Assembly: GCA_020062605.1 (NCBI GenBank)
Contig: JAGUWA010000372.1
Location: forward strand, 1 to 5,614
Origin: Parvibaculum sp.
GTDB lineage: Bacteria; Pseudomonadota; Alphaproteobacteria; Parvibaculales; Parvibaculaceae
Direction: 5' to 3'
DNA length: 5,614 nucleotides
The position numbers and the translations under genes were made by a program. The notes beneath the pieces were generated by a model. That model did no database searches, had not been told where the DNA came from, and saw nothing but the letters and a program-made list of their open reading frames with translations. This document shows, piece after piece, positions 5,148 through 5,614 of the stretch (the stretch's first letter is position 1; each line of letters starts with the position of its first letter).

Positions 5148-5614
5148 TACGTCTCCGTCTTTTTCTCTGTGTCCCGAGTTATCGCCGCCGCATCGGCCAG
5201 CATCTCCGGCAGCCCGATCAGCTCGTTATAGCGCTGGAAGGTGACGCGCGGCTCGCTTGCGGGCAAGCCCTCCCCTTTCAGCAGCGTCTCGTAAACGCCT
5301 TCAAGCCGCGCGGTGACGGCAAGCAAAGCCGATACCGGAAAGAGCGCGATCCTGAAACCCAGCGCCTCCAGCGCCTTCGCGCCGAGATAAGGCGTCTTGC
5401 CGTCCTCCACGATATTGGCGACGAGCGGCACGCCCTTGAAGGTCTCCGCCACTTTCCGCAGTTCGTCTTCGCCCTGCGGCGCCTCGATGAAGAGAATGTC
5501 CGCGCCCGCCTTGAGGAAAGCCTCGCCGCGCCGGAGCGCCTCGTCGAGCCCGTGCGTCGCGCGCGCGTCCGTCCGCGCCATCACCTTGAAGCTCTTGCTG
5601 CCGCGCGCTTCCGC
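5147..5614 (-). CDS. PEP mutase/isocitrate lyase superfamily enzyme, N-terminal part beyond window edge
   Basis: The 155 visible residues are the C-terminal half of a TIM-barrel enzyme of the family that includes methylisocitrate lyase, 2,3-dimethylmalate lyase, oxaloacetate decarboxylase and carboxyphosphonoenolpyruvate mutase. The reading frame is open through base 5614, so the GTG and ATG codons near 5580 are internal. Visible marks are FKVMARTDAR (residues 9-18), with the conserved Arg-Thr-Asp; GLDEALRRGEAFLKAGAD (22-39) then ILFIEAP with the barrel Glu; VPLVANIVEDGKTP (62-75) with the conserved Asn; and ALGFRIALFPVSALL (84-98), typical of the oxaloacetate decarboxylase-like branch. The catalytic loop (KKCGH in lyases) and the metal-binding Asp residues lie outside the window, so the reaction cannot be assigned. 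Full members are about 280-300 residues. The stop TAA overlaps the thioesterase start by one base. Confidence 0.85.
   Translation of the reverse strand, partial: AEARGSKSFKVMARTDARATHGLDEALRRGEAFLKAGADILFIEAPQGEDELRKVAETFKGVPLVANIVEDGKTPYLGAKALEALGFRIALFPVSALLAVTARLEGVYETLLKGEGLPASEPRVTFQRYNELIGLPEMLADAAAITRDTEKKTET
5153..5156 (-). promoter_or_regulatory. Ribosome binding site of the hotdog thioesterase
   Basis: GGAG on the minus strand lies 5 nt before the ATG at 5147 and inside the last codons of the upstream lyase gene. Together with the TAATG overlap it fixes the thioesterase start and supports translational coupling. Confidence 0.65.

Overview
The window looks like chromosomal DNA of a GC-rich alphaproteobacterium, probably Rhizobiales-like. 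The grounds are an isoleucyl-tRNA synthetase (IleS) with the alphaproteobacterial degenerate C-terminal finger, strong G/C third-position bias, and short palindromic intergenic repeats built around CCCGGG-CTTGA-CCCGGG. The genus cannot be fixed from sequence alone. No phage, transposase, CRISPR array, tRNA or rRNA is visible.

Layout. Positions 1-3537 (minus strand) hold ileS followed 20 bp later by lspA, which runs off the left edge; the two are almost certainly co-transcribed. Positions 3538-3775 are a divergent intergenic region carrying the ileS leader and a likely promoter for the plus-strand gene. Positions 3776-4543 (plus) encode a PheC-like cyclohexadienyl dehydratase of the periplasmic-binding-protein fold, predicted to be a lipoprotein and possibly translated from a leaderless mRNA. 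Positions 4544-4718 are a convergent intergenic region with two inverted copies of one palindromic element and a candidate terminator. Positions 4719-5614 (minus) hold a two-gene unit: a PEP mutase/isocitrate lyase superfamily enzyme, truncated by the right edge, and a PaaI-type hotdog thioesterase, joined by a one-base TAATG overlap.

How the genes relate. IleS charges tRNA-Ile and LspA cleaves lipoprotein signal peptides; they are a conserved housekeeping pair. The PheC-like lipoprotein would be an LspA substrate and could make phenylpyruvate or phenylalanine outside the cytoplasm. The lyase and thioesterase are probably co-translated and act on small carboxylate or acyl-CoA substrates, but their substrates cannot be read from sequence.

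The points most worth a second look are a low-GC, odd-codon patch of about 360 bp inside the ileS editing domain, and a pair of palindromes whose only differences are three compensatory base-pair changes. Most genes here are ordinary and I see no convincing new multi-gene system.
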